NCBI RefSeq assembly: GCF_029168945.1
Contig: NC_083604.1
Location: 8,486,812-8,550,811 of the forward strand
Length of the DNA stretch: 64,000 nt
Origin: Cannabis sativa
Lineage: Eukaryota > Streptophyta > Magnoliopsida > Rosales > Cannabaceae
Reading direction: 5' to 3'
A model generated the notes under the pieces. That model searched no databases. It saw nothing but the letters and a program-made list of their open reading frames with translations, and was not told the DNA's origin. Of the stretch, positions 11,021 through 24,780 are shown in pieces (position 1 is the stretch's first letter; each line of letters begins with the position of its first letter). The position numbers were made by a program, and so were the translations under genes.

Positions 11021-12070
11021 CGAAAAACAAGATGCACCTTGTTGATATAGGTAGTACCAATCAATCCATTTAAGCTCTCTTCAATTGTGTAGTCTCATAC
11101 CTACACAGTCTCAGAATCATCCCACTTGACCTTCCCCAGGCGATGTGGGATTGCACAGCTTACCCGGTATTTCCCCTTACGGATCATGGGACTACTGACT
11201 GTCACACTGATTGCTCTTTTACTAAAGCATGTTTGGAGCGTGGTTTGGGTCTGCATATTAATGATGGGAACGAGGATTTTGGTGTCTGGTTTGAGGATTT
11301 CTGTAATAATCATCTGGCCGAGAAAATAGATAAGTTGGCAATGATTCTTTGGGGTGTTTGGGGGGCTCGCAATGATTTACTTTGGATTAATAAGGCTACT
11401 TCTGTGGAAAAAGTTGTTTCATATGCAATTACGTACCTTGAACTTTGGAAGTTTGCTCAGATTACAAATGGAGGGGTTTCATCTTCTTCTAGTCAGCCTA
11501 CGGCTGGTGTTGAGCATTGGAATAAACCGTCTTTGGGAGAGTTGAAGGTTAATTATAATGCTGCTTTTTTTTTTCAAGAGAGAAGAGTCATGGATTGGGG
11601 TGGATTGCTAGAGATCATGCTGGCTTGTGCTTTGCTGCTGCTGCCGTCAAGCTTCGGGGAGATGTTGACCCTGTTGTTGCTGAGGCTTTGTCAATGAAGG
11701 AGGCATTGAGTTGGGTTAAATCAAACTGGGAAGAATGAGGTGATGTTGAAGAGTTTCGTCCTACAACAGTGGTAATGGAGTCGGACTGTCTCTTGTTGGT
11801 TAATGCTATCAATAGCAAGAGCCAAGTTCTTTCTCCTCTTGGTCTTATTATTTCGGATTGTATTAATCTTATACGACCCTTTTCTATTTTTCATGTTTCA
11901 GTTCAGTTTGTTAAACGATCTGGGAACCAAGCGGCTAATTGGTTAGCTCGTTCTTCTGGTTCATGTCCTGTTCGTATTTCCAGTAGGGGGTTTGTCCCTT
12001 CTGGTTTGGAAGCTATTTTGTTAGCTAATTTACTTTAAGGAAAATTGCAATTTTTATTTCAAAAAAAAGA

Positions 12071-12441
12071 ATGTCATTATTTTCAAGGGAATATTTGACA
12101 ATATGTGCAATTTAGTATATATCTTATCATAAATTTCCCATTTTATGTCACACCTTGGTATCAAATAATTTCATTTTTCTTTTTTTGGATATCATATAGA
12201 TTATATGATCAGTGCCTAAAAAAGTATGTGTAATTGCTACTTTTCGTGGTTGTGAAGTGAATATAAAAAGATCAACTTTATCTATTTATTTATTTTTCAA
12301 AGAATTAAAAATTTTAGAGTATAAAAATAAAATAAATTGGGGGCTCAACCCCCTCGTGCTGAAAATCATTTTCCAACTACAATAATATATGCAATGCAAG
12401 TGTAATTGATAATAATAATAATAATAATAATAATAATATGT
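12071..12441. other. AT-rich gene-free spacer with AAT microsatellite
   Basis: Nothing coding was seen. An (AAT)n run at about 12408-12437 directly precedes the foldback element, and a similar run follows it. Confidence 0.5.
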
Positions 12442-12449
12442 CTAATTAG

Positions 12450-12828
12450 TAATTTTTCCCTCCGAACTTTGACATGTACCAAATCATGTCCCCTGAACTT
12501 TTTTGGCCGTTAAAAATTCCCCCTGAATTATTGAGATTATTAAACTTAAGGACTTTTGTCTAATTTTAATAAAAAAATTCTAACATAGATGAATGTTCAT
12601 GGGGCATGATTTAGTACATATCAAAGTTTGAGGGGCATGATTTGGTAGATATCAAAGTCTGCGGAGTATGGTTTAGTACATAAACAATTACTGAAACAGT
12701 AAAATTGAACGAAATTAGACAAAAGTCCTTAAATTTAACAATCTCAATAGTTCAAGGGGAATATTTAACGGCCAAAATAGTTCAGGAGGCACGATTTGGT
12801 ACATGTCAAAGTTCAGGGAGAAAAATTA
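12450..12828. mobile_element. Foldback MITE with ~130-bp terminal inverted repeats
   Basis: The left arm (TAATTTTTCCCTCCGAAC...) and right arm are inverted copies over about 130 bp, sharing blocks such as TTTGACATGTACCAAATCATG on opposite strands. Both ends are flanked by CTAATTAG (12442-12449 and 12829-12836), an 8-bp candidate TSD that is itself a palindrome. Long TIRs suggest a Mutator-like MITE. A degenerate relative lies at 45449-45638. Confidence 0.75.
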
Positions 12829-13209
12829 CTAATTAGCCTAATAATAATAATAATAATAATAATAATAAGTGAGTACAATGTATTTTAAAAAAATTATTGG
12901 GAGAACAATAAGTAGGTGGAATTTTTAATTCATTCATTCATTTAAGTATATTATCATCCTATTCTTTGCAGGCTGTACTAAAGATTCAGTTTTATTGATG
13001 GAAATTGAAATAAGTATATGTATTGTCGAAATCTGGTGAATCATAATAATCAAAAGGATAATTGTGATAAGTATCTAAAGTTGTATGTTACTAATCATCA
13101 TATATTCATTATTTTTTTAGCAGTGTAATTATATCTTCATTTTCGATAATATAGATTCTGTTTTAAATGTATTAAATGAAGATTTTCGTCCAACTTAATT
13201 ATTTAAAAT

Positions 13210-13791
13210 GAGTAATTTGCGGTAAAACTTTTTCAACTATTAATTTAATTACAAAAAACCATCCAATCTCATATTTTAGTAAGAAAATCCTCCAAAGTCC
13301 TGTTCTGTTTACATTTTTAAGGTGTAGTCTGTCCAGCTTCGTTAAGTCCTAATTTTACCAACGTGGCAATAACAGGTCACTAAAAAATTATCCTACGTGG
13401 TAATATTTTACAAAATTAAAATTAAAATCAAAATAAAAAATTTAAGAGTAATTTGCGGCAAAACTCCCCCAACTATCAATTTACTTGCAAAAAACCATCC
13501 AACCTTAAAGTTTTTTGGATGGTTTTTTGCATGTAAATTAATAGTTGGGGGGTTTTGTTACAAATTACTCTTAAAGTTTTTATTTTATTTTGTAAAATAT
13601 GGCCACATAGTGACCTGTCATTACCACGTGGGTAAAATTAGAACTTAACGAGGTTGGACAGACGACACTTTAAAAATATAAATGGAACAGTACTTTGGAG
13701 GGTTGTCCCACCAAAATATGAGGTTAGATGGTTTTTTGTAAGTAAATTAATAGTTGGGAGAGGGGGGCAGGGGGATGGCCGCAAATTACTC
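13210..13791. mobile_element. Foldback Mutator-type MITE with perfect 9-bp TSD and nested copy
   Basis: Starts GAGTAATTTGCGG and ends CCGCAAATTACTC, flanked by ATTTAAAAT on both sides (13201-13209 and 13792-13800). A 9-bp TSD with long inverted arms is the Mutator signature. The arms pair over more than 200 bp. At the centre (13446-13570) is a smaller palindrome that starts and ends with the same GAGTAATTTGCGG-type termini, so the family is nested within itself. Confidence 0.85.
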
Positions 13792-14015
13792 ATTTAAAAT
13801 CTGTGTTATATGTATCATGTTTAAGATATTAACGGAGTATGTACTAATAAAATTTGAGGTAAGTTATAATTTTATTAACATTGTATACTTACGCCACTAA
13901 AAAAAATTATTAAGTTTATACCGATTATAAACACAAAACATTAAATACTTATATCACTATTTACTCTAAATAAAATAATAATTGTGACACTTTTAATTTT
14001 ATTTTTTTATAAACT

Positions 14016-14386
14016 CAGATACAACCTCATGAAGTGGAAGCCATTTGTATAAAAGAGGCTCTGAGTTGGATTAAGGACAACGATTGGCCTAGTGTGATAG
14101 TGGAGTCGGATTGTCGTAGAGTTGTGCTAGATCTTCAAGGAAACTAAGATATGACCTCTCCTTATGGTCGTATAATTTTAGAGTGTAAGGCTATGTTAGC
14201 CTCTGTTGCTGATGTTTCTTTTAATTTTGTCAAGCAGTCTGCTAATAAGTTGTGCATTCATTGGCGCGATCTTCTCTTTTTGAGGCTGACCGTGTTTTTA
14301 GTAGTGTTGAGTTATCTACTGTAATTGCTTTTTTTGTTTTGAAAGATTTGATTTAATGAAATTTCATTATTATTAAAAAAAAAAAA
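14016..14386 (+). pseudogene. LINE 3' fragment (RNase H tail)
   Basis: A plus-strand frame reads EVEAICIKEALSWIKDN then VIVESDCRRVVLDL, followed by an in-frame TAA, then NFVKQSANK, matching the end of a plant LINE RNase H domain like that at 11.7-12.0 kb. It ends in an A-run (about 14374-14386). Only the last few hundred bases of the LINE were inserted or survive. Confidence 0.7.
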
Positions 14387-15224
14387 TTATATACACTATT
14401 TACACATAATATAATTCATTTTAATCACACAATTAAAAGTTCTCATATATAATTATCTGCATATAAATTAATTACACATAAAAGATTTATAAAATTTTTG
14501 TGTATTTTTAACATTACTCTTGTAAATAATAGAGAATTATTTCCTCTTGATTTGCTTTGGCTTAGTTACATGTCTATCACTTTTGATCTTCAAGGAAGAG
14601 AAGATACATTTTGGATTTTCAATAAATATAATGATAAGTGATGGAAGAATAAATGGTAAAATAAGCAACCAATAGAATAATTTATCCTATAGACAAACTC
14701 ACATCAGTGACTATTTTGCAATTCTTTTTAAGGTTAATTAAGATATGGATGATTGTTTGAGTAAAGAAAAGTCAAGGATTTAATTCTCTACTCTTTATCA
14801 TAATTTTATAACACAACCTAAATTTTTTATTTTTATATACTGCACTCGTTTACTCAGATATAGTAATTTAATTTTACATTTTTTTTGAAACAAATAACAT
14901 TTAATTTTTGATATTAAAAATATTAAATTTTGAAATAAAATAAATAAATGTAATGCATCTGGGTTCTCCACGTGTTTATATTTATGAGTTAACAGAAGTG
15001 GTAGTAACTAAGAGAATAGTAACATTGAGTATTTTTACCTCCAAAATAAAAATAAGATATTTAAGTGTATAAAATCTAAAACATTAAGTATTTATACCGC
15101 AATTTATCATTTTCATTATATATATTTATTGGTTTATATTTTCAATAAACATTGATGAATTTTTCTGTTAGTTTACACTTTGTGCATTTAGCACAAAATT
15201 TACCCCGGAGATGGTGTAAGGAGA
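14387..15224. other. Gene-free AT-rich stretch downstream of urease
   Basis: No coding region or terminal repeats were seen. It presumably includes the 3' UTR and terminator region of the minus-strand urease gene in its right part; no specific polyadenylation site can be assigned. Confidence 0.5.
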
Positions 15225-18200
15225 CTAAAAGAGGAAGTAATTCTTAGATAGGGGAACTGTTGTGGCTTCAGCACAGGTGAGAACCTCACCATCTGCTGTG
15301 ACTGTGTATGTCTCAGGGTCAACTGTGATGTTTGGGAGGGCATCATTCAGCTTCATTTCCAGTTTGGTCAGATTCCTCACATTGCTCACTGCTTTTACAC
15401 TTTTGTTCAGTCCATACGAGGTTTTGACACCATTTTCTAAAGCAGCCTGTTTTGTAAGAAAATGAAAGAAAAAACAAACATGATTTTCAGACCTCTACAT
15501 AGATATATATATTTATGAGAGTGAAAGAGAGTGAGAGAGAGAGAGAGTGATGCCTTGCTGACAAATGCAATGGAGTTGGTGCTGCCAGCCTTGCCAAATG
15601 CTCCAAACATGGGCCTCATCAACACCTGCAACCACTCATGATTGTCAACAAAATTATTAATTACTGACATGGAATATCTCAGCTAGTGCCAAAAATTAGA
15701 GAGATTAGACTCTCAGCCCAACTATAATAAGGGTTTCAAAGTTGCAGGGGCACTATCCATTTTCTAATCAGTCTGATAATATGTGAACTATGAAGTTTAT
15801 TGTGCATTTAAGGTGTCAGTCTCATCATGCACCTTTGAAACAAAATGAGGTGAAAAAGGATGAACTTTACCGGCTCAGGTGTGGGGATGCTAGCATTTGG
15901 ATCACCCATATTAGCCCATGCAATTACACCACCTTTGATGATCATTTCTGGTTTAGCTCCAAAAAATGGTGCCTTCCATAGCACAAGATCAGCCCACTTG
16001 CCCACCTGATTGCGATCACACATGACAAAACCTCAGCTTGATATCTTACTGAGAAATCCCATTAGCTATTGCGATCAAATGTAAAATGAATAAGAATTCT
16101 TAGTAACTTGCCTCAACTGAACCAACATACTGAGAAATCCCATTAGCTATTGCTGGATTAATAGTGTACTTTGCAATGTATCGTTTGATTCGAAAGTTGT
16201 CATTGTTTGATCCAGTTGGATCAATTGACCCTCTTTGTGATTTCATCTTGTGAGCAGTTTGCCAAGTTCTAGTTATCACCTGGAAACAAATAAATACACA
16301 TGATCCCACATGTTTAGCATCTGGGCTGACTCTATCAGCATTATGATATATACCCCACTTGGGAACAAAGGAAGATTCAAAGTAGAAGAGGGTGGAAGCA
16401 GATCTGAATGTAGATGTTTAATTGGACAAATTGATAAGAACAAACTGTAACAATGAAGTATTTGAGAGATCTCAATTAATCAAGAGCTAAAACTCATAAA
16501 CTCTCTCCTTTCTACTTTCCTATATGTACTACTCTATTCCATCTCATTCACTAACCATCATTATAATTGCCCACATACCTTCTATTATTTATCCCACTTT
16601 ATTTCCTCTACAGGTATCTATCACATTACACAGAAAACGAGCAAAAGTATTTAATTATTTATATTTTTTTTAGAAAAAAACAAGTCATATAAGACAGCAG
16701 TAACATTACATTAGCTTATTAAAATGTATAGAAGTGCAAGGGGTTGGGTGAGTGAGGTTAAGAATGGTTCGGGGTTCACATTGCTGTCAATATATTAAAA
16801 AGAAAAAGTACTGAAGTATGTTCAAAGATTGTTTTTGGCAGTGTTACAATATCAGATGTTTCCTTGATTCTAATGTCAAATTTTCAGGTGAATTTTCTTC
16901 AGCTTAGACAAACTGAAATGCCAACTGCATAAAAGATATGTCATGCCTTCTTTGCCTCATAAATTTCCATGTAAATAAGTCATAATTTACCTTAATTAAG
17001 ATTATTAATTATGAATAAATAGAATGGTATTCTAAAGAAAATATTAAAGTTGGGAAAAAAAAGGAGGATAGAATGGAAAACCTCCCCAATGCGACCCATA
17101 GCCTGTGAATCAGAAGATATAATGCTGATTGCGCCCATATCATGCAAAATATCTTCTGCAGCAATTGTTTCTGCCCTTATTCTTGATTCGGCAAAAGCTA
17201 CATCTTCCGGGATGTTCTTGTCAAGGTGATGACAGACCATCTGTATGTAGCAAGACAAAAGTGAGAATATTGAACAGCCATAGTGCACCTACAATATTAG
17301 TGATTCCTACATTTTTATTATACCAGCATGTCAAGATGCTCATCTATGGTATTAAAGGTGAATGGTCGAGTAGGGTTCGTTGATGATGGCAACACATTTT
17401 TCACTCCACATACTTTAATGATGTCAGGAGCATGACCTCCACCTGCACCTTCACTGGAAAAAAAGAATAGATCCAGTAAGAAAATAAAACTTGGAACCGA
17501 AAAAATCAAAGAAAATTTGATAAGACCCGACTATCCTCCTGAGCACAATTAATCTCAATAGCAATAGAGCAGTAGCCAAACAGTAGTTACGAGCTATGAG
17601 AGCCCTTAGGCCCCTGTGATGCAAAGAGTGAACACTCAATTATACCCACAACTAACCGTAATATCAAAGATAATTAACCAGGAAAAACAACAAGGGAGAA
17701 TGCAATACATATATACCTATGATATGTGTGAATTGTTCTCCCTTTGAAGGCAGCAATTGTGTGTTCCACAAATCCAGATTCATTCAAGGTATCTGTATGG
17801 ATATTAACCTATCCAAATGAAAAGAAAACCATTTTATATTTTCTTGAAATTTAATCATAAGATGTTTCTGAAAAATGAATAGGAAAGAAAACCTAAAGGT
17901 GTACCTGAATGTCATATTGTTCTGCAACAGTCAAACAATTGTCTATTGCTGCAGGAGTAGTTCCCCAGTCCTCGTGTAGCTTCAGTCCCATTGCTCCGGC
18001 TTTAATTATTTCATGTAGCTCATCAGGTTTTGAACTGTTACCCTGAAGTGAAAACGTGTTAGCAAAACCATAGGGGGATAGATTTCAGGGCTGGAGGTTT
18101 AAGCCATCTACTCTTCTCAATTAATAATACTGCTAGGCTCATTCTTGAATGTTTACAAAGAGACAAAGGTTAAAAGAAGTTTAAAACGAGTAGTTAACAG

Positions 18201-21200
18201 ACCTTCCCCGTAAAACCGAAATTTAAAGGCAGCTCATCAGTTGATTGCAGCATTAGTTTCATTTGGAAAGGTGCCGGGGTGCAAGTTGTTGCACGGGTTC
18301 CTTCTGAAGGTCCTGTTCCACCCCCAACAACAGTTGTGATGCCTACATAAGAAATCAAATTCAAGCACAAGTTAATCCTTACTCAAATTGATAAGAGCTG
18401 TTGGGATTGAGGTATATAACTTACATACAAGGTAGAGTCATAAACATAATAAATGGATAAGAATATACTAAATATCTTCTAAAATAGTTTTTCCTGACAG
18501 CATTTTCCAGCAAATGTATTTACACAAATGAAATCTGTACATCGAATTGGATTATAAGTGCATATATTTGTTCTGATGCAGTAAGCTATGTTTCACAGAA
18601 GTATTTATGATTTTGTAGCTTACCACTTGATATTGCTTCATATGCCAACTGAGGGCATATAAAATGTACATGACAGTCTATGGCCCCTGCAGTTAAAATC
18701 TTTCCTTCACCCGCAATAACCTCGGTGTTGACCTAGTTATATAGAAAAAAATACCATAAGTATGTACGACATTAACATGGTGAGAACTTATACAGTAAAG
18801 ACTGCTGAGATAGAATTTACCCCAATAATCATGTTGGGAGATACACCATTCATAACATCCGGATTGCCAGCTTTCCCAATGGAAACAATAAGACCACCTT
18901 TGATACCAATATCTGCTTTATATATTCCACTATAATCAATTACCAAGGCGTTAGTAATAACAGTATCTAAAGATTCGTCAGTTGGATGCCCACATGACTG
19001 CCCCATCCCGTCTCTTATAACTTTTCCACCGCCAAACACGCACTCCTCGCCATAAACAGAAAAATCTTTTTCTATTTCAGCATACAAATCAGTATCACCT
19101 AGCTGAATTTTGTCTCCAGTAGTAGGCCCATACATGTTAGCATATGCCTCACGAGAAACTACCATGTTGAAAGGCAAGCCTTCTCCAGTAATACCTTCAC
19201 TACAAAATCAGTTGTCGAGGAAAGAAGACACTATCAAGTATACTTATTCACAAACTTAGATAACCAAATCGCACCTTGCTAGAACGGAATTATGTCAAAA
19301 CAGGCACTACAAATTGTCAAGTAGACTGACCTAGCATTTGCTTCTTCCTTATTTCCAAATCCTCTTTCATTTAAAGTTCTGAAGACTTCTTCCCACCTGG
19401 CATCATCAACTGGACCATCTACAATGCCGTTACCTCCTCTGATTACTCTATTACCTCCTATGCTTACAAGTACAACACTTTTGCACTCCCCTGGCTGGCC
19501 AAACAAAATAATCATTAATCTAGAGAATGTATATGTACATGAGAGGAATTGAATAGCAATAAATTGGTATAAATTAAAATTAAACTACACAACCTCAAAT
19601 CTTGTGGCTGTTCCAGCTAGTATATTGAGGCGCATGCCATATGCTCTCATTCGATCAAAAACTAAGAAGGGATTAACCTCAATGAAGTGATAGTGGCTGC
19701 CAACCTGGAATTATGCTAAGACTTTCAGAAGACACAACAATTATTTTTCTAAAGTTCTTCAGAAAATAAGGTATTTACACAGGACAATATCAAAATCATA
19801 GTGAAATCTGTGCAAATGAGATAATTTGGGTGTTCTTTGAAAAAATATATGTATTAGGAGGTTAGAGAGTGAAACGAAGACTAAAGTAACGACTAAAAAA
19901 GTAGCATAGACTCTTACAGAAATGCATAGAAAAGTTAAAGAGACAGGGAATGCTAATATTGATGACCTGAACCGGCCTGTCTCCAGTATTGGTAACTTTG
20001 ATGACTACTGCTTTCCTTCTTGGATTAAGCATAATGTCCCCATATCCATGTATTATATGACCAGGATTCTCATCATCTTCTATGCTAGCAAATTTGTCTG
20101 ACGAAGGCACTGAAGAACGATTTTGTAATTTTAAAATCCATAAAACAAAAATAAGCTTATGAATACTTGTTCGCCAGTTCGTATATGAAAAACCAAGAAA
20201 ACATCTGGAACAATATTTTTGAAGAATAAAGTTAACTGCAAGTATCTGAAGAATGTTGAATTAAAACAATAAGGTTCAAGCCATCCAAATTTCGATCTCT
20301 AATTCACATACTGTAAAATTTCATAATCTCATAAGTTGCTTGCACTGACAAAAGGGCGCATTACACATAGATTAGAAGTATATTGGTCCCAAAGGAAAGC
20401 TGTTCCGATATTTGCATTCTAAATCTGTAAAATCTTTACCTGGAAGAAAAGAACCATGTAAAGCTAGCTCCAGATTTCCATTTTCACTGGCGATTGGATT
20501 GTGAACGGTTATTAATTTGGTCCCATCAGGAAAGGTCCCCTCAACCTACAAAATTATATTCTTATCTTCTCTCTTTCTCTAACCACAGTTGAAATATACA
20601 CATAACAACAGTAAATTTGAATGATATCTATAGATTGCCATTGACATTGCTAAGCTCAAACAAAAAGTTCCAAATATTTGTACCTGTACTGTATCCAAGA
20701 GATGTGGAACAGCAGAGAGAACATGTCTCCTGTTCAAAAAAAAAATCCATGAATTCACAATGCCTTTAACTTAATTTAATATAAATTTCTTTTTTTTTTT
20801 TTTATGAACAATGTAATATAAATTTCTTGAATAAACATAATAAATACAAAATTGAATTAAATTTGCTTCTATTATTATTACCTTCCTAGGAATTGTTTCC
20901 CTAAGTCCATCAATTCTGCCACAGTTCTGTCACCATCTCGGACAAACTCTAAAATCTACCCAAAATAAAATTAGAAAAAGAAAAAAAAAAAAATAATAAA
21001 TCAGGAAACTCATTCTTCTTATTGATTCAGTCTAAACCCATGTCATAAAATTCCATTCTTTATCCCAAATCAATCAAAGTTATAAACTCTTCTTTTTCTA
21101 GTCAATAAAGTCAATAGATTTTCATTCAAAAAAAAAGTCAATAGATTAGAAATATAAGAAAAAGAAAAACCTGTGTGGCTATGAGAGCCACTGTTTCAGT

Positions 21201-21296
21201 ATAGTTGAGCTTCAAACCACGAGCAAGACGCTTCTGAGCGAGGAACCCAGCATTGTGAAGACCTAATTTTTCAACCTCTCTTGGCGTTAACTTCAT
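15225..21296 (-). CDS. URE: Urease (nickel-dependent), 18 exons, 837 aa
   Basis: Hydrolyses urea to ammonia and carbamate in the cytosol. Exons: 21296-21171, 20955-20882, 20729-20684, 20545-20440, 20109-19967, 19704-19594, 19494-19331, 19199-18821, 18732-18624, 18342-18203, 18042-17905, 17808-17717, 17453-17324, 17240-17082, 16279-16112, 16005-15871, 15625-15554, 15446-15225. They total 2514 bp in frame, giving the usual plant length with gamma, beta and alpha parts fused. The start [17 protein letters not shown] matches the family start; an in-frame ATG 30 bp upstream is less likely. Active-site residues are all present: His404 and His406 (HVH), the carbamylated Lys487, His516, His542, flap Cys589 and Asp630. 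Two introns appear to use GC donors (after exons 15 and 17). Activity would need the accessory proteins UreD, UreF and UreG, which are not encoded here. Confidence 0.96.
15545..15554 (-). other. Probable second GC donor in urease intron 17
   Basis: The exon ends GTCAGCAAG and the intron starts GCATCACTC, followed by a CT-rich run. This preserves the conserved VSKAAL sequence. The alternative is a GT donor 9 bp earlier (TTT|GTCAGC), which would delete Val-Ser-Lys in frame. Confidence 0.6.
16102..16112 (-). other. GC donor splice site in urease intron 15
   Basis: On the minus strand the exon ends GTTGAG and the intron starts GCAAGTTAC. The next exon begins after TCAG at 16005 with GTGGGCAAG, keeping the conserved VGSVEVGK sequence in frame. 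AG|GCAAGT is the classical GC-AG donor consensus. Confidence 0.85.
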
Positions 21297-21756
21297 TTTT
21301 TTCTTCTTACTATTCTGTGTACCCAATTAACGCTTCTATAGAAAGAATATGACAATCAGTGCATATAATTACCATAACACTTTGCACTCTTCAGAGAAAG
21401 CTTTCGAATCAAATAGTATGAAGAAAGTCAGCTTCTTTGAGATTGAGACTGCTCTTACTGCTTGTACCTTGCACTGTCTTCTTCTGTTTGCTTATCTCTT
21501 AAATATGCATACTTTGTTGTACTCTGTATTTTTTTTTTTATTATTTCAGTATTCTAATCATAAAACCATGATATCATAAGACAAGACAGATTACTCTTCT
21601 TTCTTAGTTTTTTTTTTTTTTTTCAGTTTGATTTATGAGTTAGGTACTTTGGTTGGATCAATAACCTGATGCAATCATTGTTTATGAAAAAGGGAAGAAA
21701 GAAAATATGACTGTTTAATATTGCCTTGTATTTTCGTAAAGTCATTTCAGTTTTTT

Positions 21757-21768
21757 AGTCCCACATCG
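21757..21768 (+). promoter_or_regulatory. snRNA upstream sequence element (USE)
   Basis: AGTCCCACATCG matches the plant snRNA USE consensus RTCCCACATCG. It lies about 32 bp upstream of a TATA box (TATAAAAAG at 21801), the longer of the two plant spacings and diagnostic of Pol II snRNA promoters rather than Pol III (U6) ones. Confidence 0.88.
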
Positions 21769-21800
21769 ATTGTGAAGTACAGTGAGCTTAGTTCTAATAC

Positions 21801-21808
21801 TATAAAAA
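21801..21808 (+). promoter_or_regulatory. TATA box of the U5 snRNA promoter
   Basis: TATAAAAA, about 32 bp downstream of the USE and about 30 bp upstream of the expected U5 start. Confidence 0.8.
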
Positions 21809-21831
21809 GCAAGCCTCTTTACCAATTATAC

Positions 21832-21955
21832 TTACGCAGCCACGCGGTGAGCACAAAGCGAACTATTCTTTCGCCTTTTACTAAAGAATACCGTGTGCTC
21901 GCCGCTTACAGTGGCATACGCCAATTTTTGGAGGACTTTCTTCGGAGAGTCCACA
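21832..21955 (+). ncRNA. U5: U5 spliceosomal snRNA
   Basis: Part of the U5 snRNP, which holds the exons during splicing. The invariant loop I CTTTCGCCTTTTACTAAAG is present at 21868-21886. It is closed by a stem in which GCGGTGAGCAC (21844-21854) pairs with GTGCTCGCCGC (21895-21905) through one G-U pair. An Sm-binding site AATTTTTGG (21923-21931) and a 3' hairpin with a TTCG-type loop (GGACTTTCTTCGGAGAGTCC, 21933-21952) follow. A CACACAAGTCTAG sequence just downstream resembles the plant snRNA 3' box. The 5' end is placed about 30 bp after the TATA box and may be off by several bases. It lies between the 5' end of urease and the 3' end of adenylate kinase, on the opposite strand to both. Confidence 0.93.
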
Positions 21956-22333
21956 CAAGTCTAGTTAAATATTTTAGTTTATTTCATTTGATTTTAACTT
22001 TACTTAATATGAATTTGTGATGACAATTTTAGAGTCAAAAGATTAATTTCTGAGAAATTCATGCTATTTTCCAAATGAAAGTACTCTTCTTTTATGTCAA
22101 TTTTGATGATGAAACATTATTATTGAAGAGCAAAAAATGATTGAATTGACTTCTGAATCTAAAAATTCCGACCTCTGTCAACTTTTTTATTCGATAAAAA
22201 TAGTAAAATGGCCTCTATGAAGTTGAAAAACCAACTTAAGCTCTCAATGTTTGGCAAGTGAAGAAAAATGAAGTTGTGGTAAAAAGAGAATTAAAACAAT
22301 CCCATTTCAATTGAGTCTTCGACTTGTAATCCT

Positions 22334-24309
<1,976 letters not shown>

Positions 24310-24742
24310 TTTCTCTTTCTCTCACAAAAAAAAGGGTCTTTTAAGTTATAATTGTTGTGTTGTGTGTATAATCAGAGGAGATTCAAAGGCAAGAAATGAA
24401 AGGAAAGCAAGGGTGGTGGTAGGTCAGTCTTGTAGGTGTTCTATCTCTTGTGTTGGTTTTGGTTTTAGGTGAGGTGAGAAGATTCAGAACACTCTAAAAA
24501 GTAGTTGGACCTTTTTTGTGGGTTGGTGTTGGTGTGGACTTTTGGGGGGCATAAATCTATAATTAATTACTATTAACTGCCGCCTTCTATTACTAAAAGG
24601 GTATTAACATCTTATATTATTCCAAATAAATAAATAATTAATTAAGATATTGTTATAAATATTAATAATTATGTAGATGTCCAAATCTTTTATTTCTTAC
24701 CATAAATTATTAAGGGCCATTTTTATTTTTTCACTTTAAAAT

Positions 24743-24780
<38 letters not shown>

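Larger units (their letters stand above)
10269..11206 (-). mobile_element. Cassandra-type TRIM retrotransposon with 5S rRNA-like LTRs
   Basis: Two direct 433-bp repeats (10269-10701 and 10774-11206), each starting TGTAACGTCC and ending ACTGTCACA on plus, with about 7 differences. On the minus strand the 5' LTR is followed by TGGTATCAGAGCC (10759-10771), an initiator-Met-tRNA primer-binding site. A G-rich polypurine tract (about 10702-10712) precedes the 3' LTR. The internal region is only 72 bp and non-coding. Flanks CTGTT (10264-10268) and CTGAT (11207-11211) are a one-mismatch 5-bp TSD, and removing the element rejoins the LINE reading frame. Each LTR carries a 5S rRNA-like segment in element-sense orientation. 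Confidence 0.92.
8595..12070 (+). mobile_element. Decayed plus-strand L1-type LINE
   Basis: Reads in fragments. 8595-9071 is reverse transcriptase (GRLITDNVL-like start, KLDMIKAYDRMEW, GIRQGDPISPYLF, HILFADDSF). 9075-9710 is the RT thumb and connection, 9711-10268 the zinc-binding region (CSLCNREPETTFHIMAVC), 11207-12038 RNase H (VMESDC). The fragments are separated by stop codons (9072, 9375, 9708 and near 10068) and frameshifts, and by a 938-bp Cassandra insertion. The endonuclease and ORF1 are missing. The 3' end is at an A-run near 12060-12068. It is a different LINE family from the one at 1.4-5.1 kb. Confidence 0.85.

Noticed and set aside
10269..11206. A tandem array of 5S rRNA genes
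   Set aside because: Only the internal-promoter part of 5S is present, the units are LTRs with TG/CA ends, PBS and PPT, and there is a TSD.
21138..21326. Upstream ATG for urease (10 extra residues [10 protein letters not shown])
   Set aside because: Plant ureases start at MKL.PREVEKL; the lysine-rich addition is probably 5' UTR, though it is in frame.
21721..22020. 99-codon open frame
   Set aside because: Covers the USE, TATA and U5 snRNA; no protein similarity.
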